From Deltaproteobacteria bacterium (lineage in GTDB: Bacteria > Desulfobacterota > Anaeroferrophillalia > Anaeroferrophillales > Tharpellaceae), in assembly GCA_030595135.1 (NCBI GenBank), contig JAUVDU010000097.1:1-6420 (forward strand): a stretch of 6,420 nucleotides of DNA, written 5' to 3'. The notes under the pieces were generated by a model. It ran no database searches, was not told the DNA's origin, and worked only from the letters and a program-made list of their open reading frames with translations. This document shows, piece by piece, positions 5,166 to 6,420 of this stretch (its first letter is position 1; each line of letters begins with the position of its first letter). Made by a program: the position numbers and the translations under genes.

Positions 5166-6420
5166 ATGAAAAGAGTCCGAAGATGGTATTTTTGGCTGGT
5201 TTTGATCCTGATGTTGCCCGGGATTGGGGTTTTGTCGTCCTGTGGCGATGATACCCAAGGAGAGGCGGGGGAACGTGGCGGTCAGAGTCGCAGTATGCGG
5301 GGTATTCAGGCGGTCAGCAAAAGTGCCGCTAATGCCCAACAGCGGCGGTTGGCGGTGGTTATCGGTAACAGTAAATATGAGAAGTCACAGCTGAAAAATC
5401 CGGTTAATGATGCTCAAGCTATGGCTCGGTTGCTGCGGCGTCTCGATTTTGAGGTCGATCTGGTTGAAAACGGCGGGCGTCGGGCGATGGTGACGATGAT
5501 AAATAGTTTTGGTCGTAAACTGCGCCAAGCCGACGTTGGCCTTTTCTATTATGCCGGGCACGGTATTCAAGTTAAAGGTCGCAACTACCTGATCCCGGTC
5601 GATGCGGTTTTAGAGACGGAAGCCGATGTTGAGTTTGAGGCGCTTGATTTAGGCCGGGTGTTGGGTAAGATGGATGACTCGCACTGTCCGCTGAATATTG
5701 TTGTGCTTGATGCCTGTCGTGACAACCCTTTTGCCCGAAGTTTTCGCAGCGTTTCTAAAGGTCTGGCTCTGGTCGATGCGCCCCGGGGTACTCTCTTGGC
5801 TTTTGCCACGGCCCCAGGTTCGGTGGCGGCTGATGGCGAGGGGAGTAACGGGATCTACACCAAACATCTGTTGGCGAATATCGAACGACCCGACTTGAGT
5901 ATTGAAGAGGTTTTCAAACAGGTTCGGATTGGCGTTGTAAATGATACTGATGGTCAGCAGACACCTTGGGAATCTTCTTCTTTAATGGGGAGTTTTCATT
6001 TCCAGCCCGATGCGGAAACGCAAAAACGAGATTCATCTTCGGTTTCGGCACCAGCTCCAGTCCCGGTTTCGGCCTCAGCGGCCGCCCTAACCCCGGCAAA
6101 AACGATAAAAGTCCCAGAACCTGATCCTGTGCAAAGTTCGCCGAAAACCGTAAAAAAAACGTCGCCGGAGCCGATTAAAACGGCCCACGTGACAAAATCG
6201 CAGACTCCAGCCGTCAAAAAACCGGCTCACTCTCCTGAGATAACGAAATATATAAAGATGTTGAAATCGTCGAACAATAAAGATCGGCGCTATGCAGCGA
6301 AAAAGATTATCCGCTCCTATTCATCCAACAAAGTTCTGCTTGATGTTGTCAACCGGGAGCTTTTAAAAGGCTATCAGCAAAAGAGCAAAGATCGGCATCA
6401 TGTTGATGTGATGGCCTGGT
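5166..6420 (+). CDS. Caspase-like (peptidase C14) lipoprotein, C-terminus beyond the window
   Basis: Predicted cysteine protease of the caspase/metacaspase clan, anchored to the envelope. 418 codons are visible with no stop, so the gene continues past the end. The start is ATG 5166, with AAAGG at 5154-5158 and a 7-base spacer. Residues 1-26 form a lipoprotein signal: KRVRR, a hydrophobic core, then lipobox LSSC with Cys26 as the lipidated residue; +2 is Gly. The caspase-like domain spans about 61-280: RRLAVVIGNSKYE first strand, LKNPVNDAQAMARLL, catalytic His132 in YYAGHG, NYLIPVDA, and catalytic Cys184 in LDACRDNPF, so the dyad is intact. Residues 281-355 are a Pro/Ala/Lys/Ser-rich linker. 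From about 357 a charged helical segment begins (DRRYAAKKIIRSYSS...LLDVVNRELLKGY), possibly the first of HEAT-like helical repeats. It has its own promoter and no obvious partner gene in the window. The substrate is unknown. Confidence 0.85.
   Translation, partial: MKRVRRWYFWLVLILMLPGIGVLSSCGDDTQGEAGERGGQSRSMRGIQAVSKSAANAQQRRLAVVIGNSKYEKSQLKNPVNDAQAMARLLRRLDFEVDLVENGGRRAMVTMINSFGRKLRQADVGLFYYAGHGIQVKGRNYLIPVDAVLETEADVEFEALDLGRVLGKMDDSHCPLNIVVLDACRDNPFARSFRSVSKGLALVDAPRGTLLAFATAPGSVAADGEGSNGIYTKHLLANIERPDLSIEEVFKQVRIGVVNDTDGQQTPWESSSLMGSFHFQPDAETQKRDSSSVSAPAPVPVSASAAALTPAKTIKVPEPDPVQSSPKTVKKTSPEPIKTAHVTKSQTPAVKKPAHSPEITKYIKMLKSSNNKDRRYAAKKIIRSYSSNKVLLDVVNRELLKGYQQKSKDRHHVDVMAW

Noticed and set aside
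1..6420. CRISPR array, tRNA or rRNA gene, complete insertion sequence
   Set aside because: No regularly spaced long identical repeats, no cloverleaf or rRNA-like stretches, and no transposase coding sequence were seen on either strand.

Overview
The window looks like part of a bacterial chromosome of moderate GC. The combination of a WtpB/WtpC-type tungstate/molybdate importer, a GEMM-I (cyclic di-GMP) type leader RNA in front of a secreted FN3/InlB-B/PKD repeat protein, and a caspase-like lipoprotein is most reminiscent of Desulfobacterota (Geobacter/Pelobacter/Desulfuromonas-like 'deltaproteobacteria'). This placement is an inference from gene content, not a proven assignment.

Layout. 1-522 (+): 3' end of the membrane permease of a tungstate/molybdate ABC importer, followed with an ATGA overlap by its ATPase (519-1553). 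A strong hairpin with T-tracts on both sides (1582-1630) closes this operon and probably also the convergent minus-strand gene. 1695-3826 (-): a secreted multidomain surface protein (FN3, three InlB-B-type repeats, three PKD-like domains, C-terminal Ig-like domain; about 710 residues if repaired). Its reading frame is broken at 3207-3213, and a good signal peptide lies upstream in a different frame, separated by a seven-base homopolymer. Upstream of it, about 3891-3966 (-), is a sequence closely matching the core of the GEMM-I c-di-GMP riboswitch, with a shortened or atypical 3' half. 3986-4265 is an intergenic stretch with four GTAA-centred repeats at a 21-22 bp period. 4266-5105 (+): an amidohydrolase-2 family TIM-barrel metalloenzyme. 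5166-6420 (+): a lipoprotein with a caspase-like (C14) domain, running off the window, with its own good sigma-70-type promoter at 5107-5136.

How the parts relate. The first two genes work together in oxyanion import. The leader RNA and the repeat protein form a plausible c-di-GMP-controlled surface/adhesin module, but as sequenced the gene has no usable start in frame with its signal peptide and carries two apparent frameshifts. It is therefore either a recently inactivated or phase-variable gene, or the assembly has homopolymer errors. The amidohydrolase and caspase-like genes look like separate single-gene units. The best candidates for unusual biology are the frame-shuffled riboswitch/adhesin locus, the 21-bp repeat array, and the envelope-anchored caspase-like protein.
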